DNA of 64,000 nucleotides, taken from the NCBI GenBank assembly GCA_965212205.1, contig CBDBUX010000001.1, forward strand, positions 1 through 64,000, read 5' to 3'. A program made the translations under genes and the position numbers. The notes under the pieces were generated by a model. The model made no database searches, was not told where the DNA came from, and saw only the letters and a program-made list of their open reading frames with translations. This document shows, one piece after another, positions 63,268-64,000 of this stretch. Every line of letters starts with the position of its first letter. Position 1 is the first letter of the stretch. The stretch comes from JAHEJJ01 sp965212205. GTDB taxonomy: Bacteria; Bacteroidota; Bacteroidia; Flavobacteriales; Flavobacteriaceae.

Positions 63268-64000
63268 ATGGTATTGACCAAGGTAAAATTCCCTCTCCTA
63301 TTAATCGTTCTTTTCGTTTTTCAGACCATGGTCGGTCAGGTCGATGAGGCCAGATTTCAAGCCGGAGTTGATGCACTGATACGCAACGCATCTCCGTCGT
63401 TCAATGAGATCGACAACACTATGCAGGAATATACCTCCGATACCTTGCGGTTGAATTATTTTCTGGATCAATCCACAAAAGCCAACTACTGGGACGGCGC
63501 TTCCTATGCCTATAACCAAATAGGAGTCTATTATAGAAATATTTCGGACTTCTCCAGAGCAGTGGTACTTCATGAAGCTGCGTTGGATGCCTCGGATCGG
63601 GCCAATAATATCGAATTCAGGATCATGAGCCTCAATATGCTCGGAGCTGTTTATCGCAGGAACGATGGGATTAAAGCTGCATTGGATTATTACCAGGAGG
63701 CCTTAAAACTGGCTGAATCTATCCAGGAGCCAAATATATACATCAAAAGCAGTATAAATAATGCGATCAATGGGATTGGCAATATTTATAAATCACTTGA
63801 ACAATACGATCTGGCGATCAATTATTTTAGAAATTCTTTGGAATATGAAGAAAAATTGAGGAATTCCAGAGGGTTGGCGATCAATTATCAAAACATTGCG
63901 GAATGCCTGGAGGCCCAGGGGAATTTAAAGGCATCGCTGGAAAACTATGAAACATCGCTGAATCATAATAAAAATGTTGGGTCTGAACGTATAGAAGTAG
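63268..64000 (+). CDS. TPR-repeat sensor histidine kinase, N-terminal part
   Basis: Open frame from the ATG at 63268 to the window edge, 244 residues seen. A signal peptide or membrane anchor (about 1-22, MVGQ) is followed by periplasmic tetratricopeptide repeats (YAYNQIGVYYRNISDFSRAVVLHEAAL, MLGAVYRRNDGIKAALDYYQEAL, NGIGNIYKSLEQYDLAINYFRNSL). In this family such proteins continue into a membrane helix and a HisKA/histidine-kinase domain, which would lie beyond 64000. It is the likely partner of the LytTR regulator. Confidence 0.82.
   Translation, partial: MVLTKVKFPLLLIVLFVFQTMVGQVDEARFQAGVDALIRNASPSFNEIDNTMQEYTSDTLRLNYFLDQSTKANYWDGASYAYNQIGVYYRNISDFSRAVVLHEAALDASDRANNIEFRIMSLNMLGAVYRRNDGIKAALDYYQEALKLAESIQEPNIYIKSSINNAINGIGNIYKSLEQYDLAINYFRNSLEYEEKLRNSRGLAINYQNIAECLEAQGNLKASLENYETSLNHNKNVGSERIEV

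Noticed and set aside
1..64000. CRISPR arrays, tRNA, rRNA, insertion sequences, prophage
   Set aside because: None recognised by eye; tRNA in particular could be missed without a search tool.

Overview
The window looks like chromosome from a marine-type member of the Flavobacteriaceae (Bacteroidota). The reasons are TonB-dependent receptors with N-terminal carboxypeptidase-regulatory-like domains, DUF3078 and DUF2141 proteins, a Pit-type and a Na/Pi phosphate carrier with PhoU-like tails, AT-rich ribosome-binding regions without clear Shine-Dalgarno motifs, and several Bacteroidota-type promoters (TTTG, about 20 nt, then TAnnTTTG). I saw no rRNA, tRNA, CRISPR array, insertion sequence or prophage. 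The window opens inside rseP and closes inside a TPR-type sensor gene.

Layout. 1-4.6 kb: truncated rseP, then a SCO-feoA-feoB iron-uptake operon ending in a tiny Cys-rich membrane protein. 4.6-6.1 kb: a SDR/TetR pair with the same 18-bp operator in front of each gene. 6.2-12.2 kb: DUF2141 protein, S9 peptidase, two tandem PPK2 polyphosphate kinases, then a DtxR-ZIP metal operon divergent from a TonB-dependent receptor whose start overlaps a DtxR-like operator. 14.6-16.8 kb: lycopene cyclase and polyprenyl diphosphate synthase (convergent, carotenoid/isoprenoid). 16.9-23.6 kb: TetR-TolC-MFP-RND efflux operon. 23.7-31 kb: aspS, a ClC protein lacking both signature glutamates, a cold-shock protein, TadA, a DUF3078 protein and dGTPase.

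31-42 kb is the most interesting part. It holds a phosphate-acquisition island: TonB-dependent receptor plus beta-helix lipoprotein, a stand-alone carboxypeptidase-regulatory domain protein, a MORN-like protein, an OprO/OprP-type porin, Pit and a Na/Pi cotransporter. Several of its promoters carry tandem half-sites of the form nTAACn spaced exactly 11 bp apart (six in a row before the receptor), as expected for a PhoB/OmpR-family operator. In three promoters the last half-site lies at one fixed distance from a TTTG -7 element. A strong terminator without a gene in front of it suggests a small RNA in the same island.

42-45.6 kb: two paralogous small secreted proteins whose mature N-termini resemble a TonB box, then yicC-gmk-nadD. 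45.6-55.7 kb: a glycoside-oxidation cluster (DUF1080 lipoprotein, three TIM-barrel isomerase/epimerase proteins, Gfo/Idh/MocA oxidoreductase, NupG-like transporter, and a [3Fe-4S]-type GMC dehydrogenase with its small subunit). This fits 3-keto-glycoside metabolism. 56-60 kb: class I ribonucleotide reductase with a eukaryote-like NrdB. 60-62.4 kb: a secreted protein gene broken by a one-base shift in a G5 run, an unexplained intergenic block, a small hypothetical protein and an unannotated 49-residue secreted peptide. 62.5-64 kb: LytTR response regulator followed by a TPR sensor protein.
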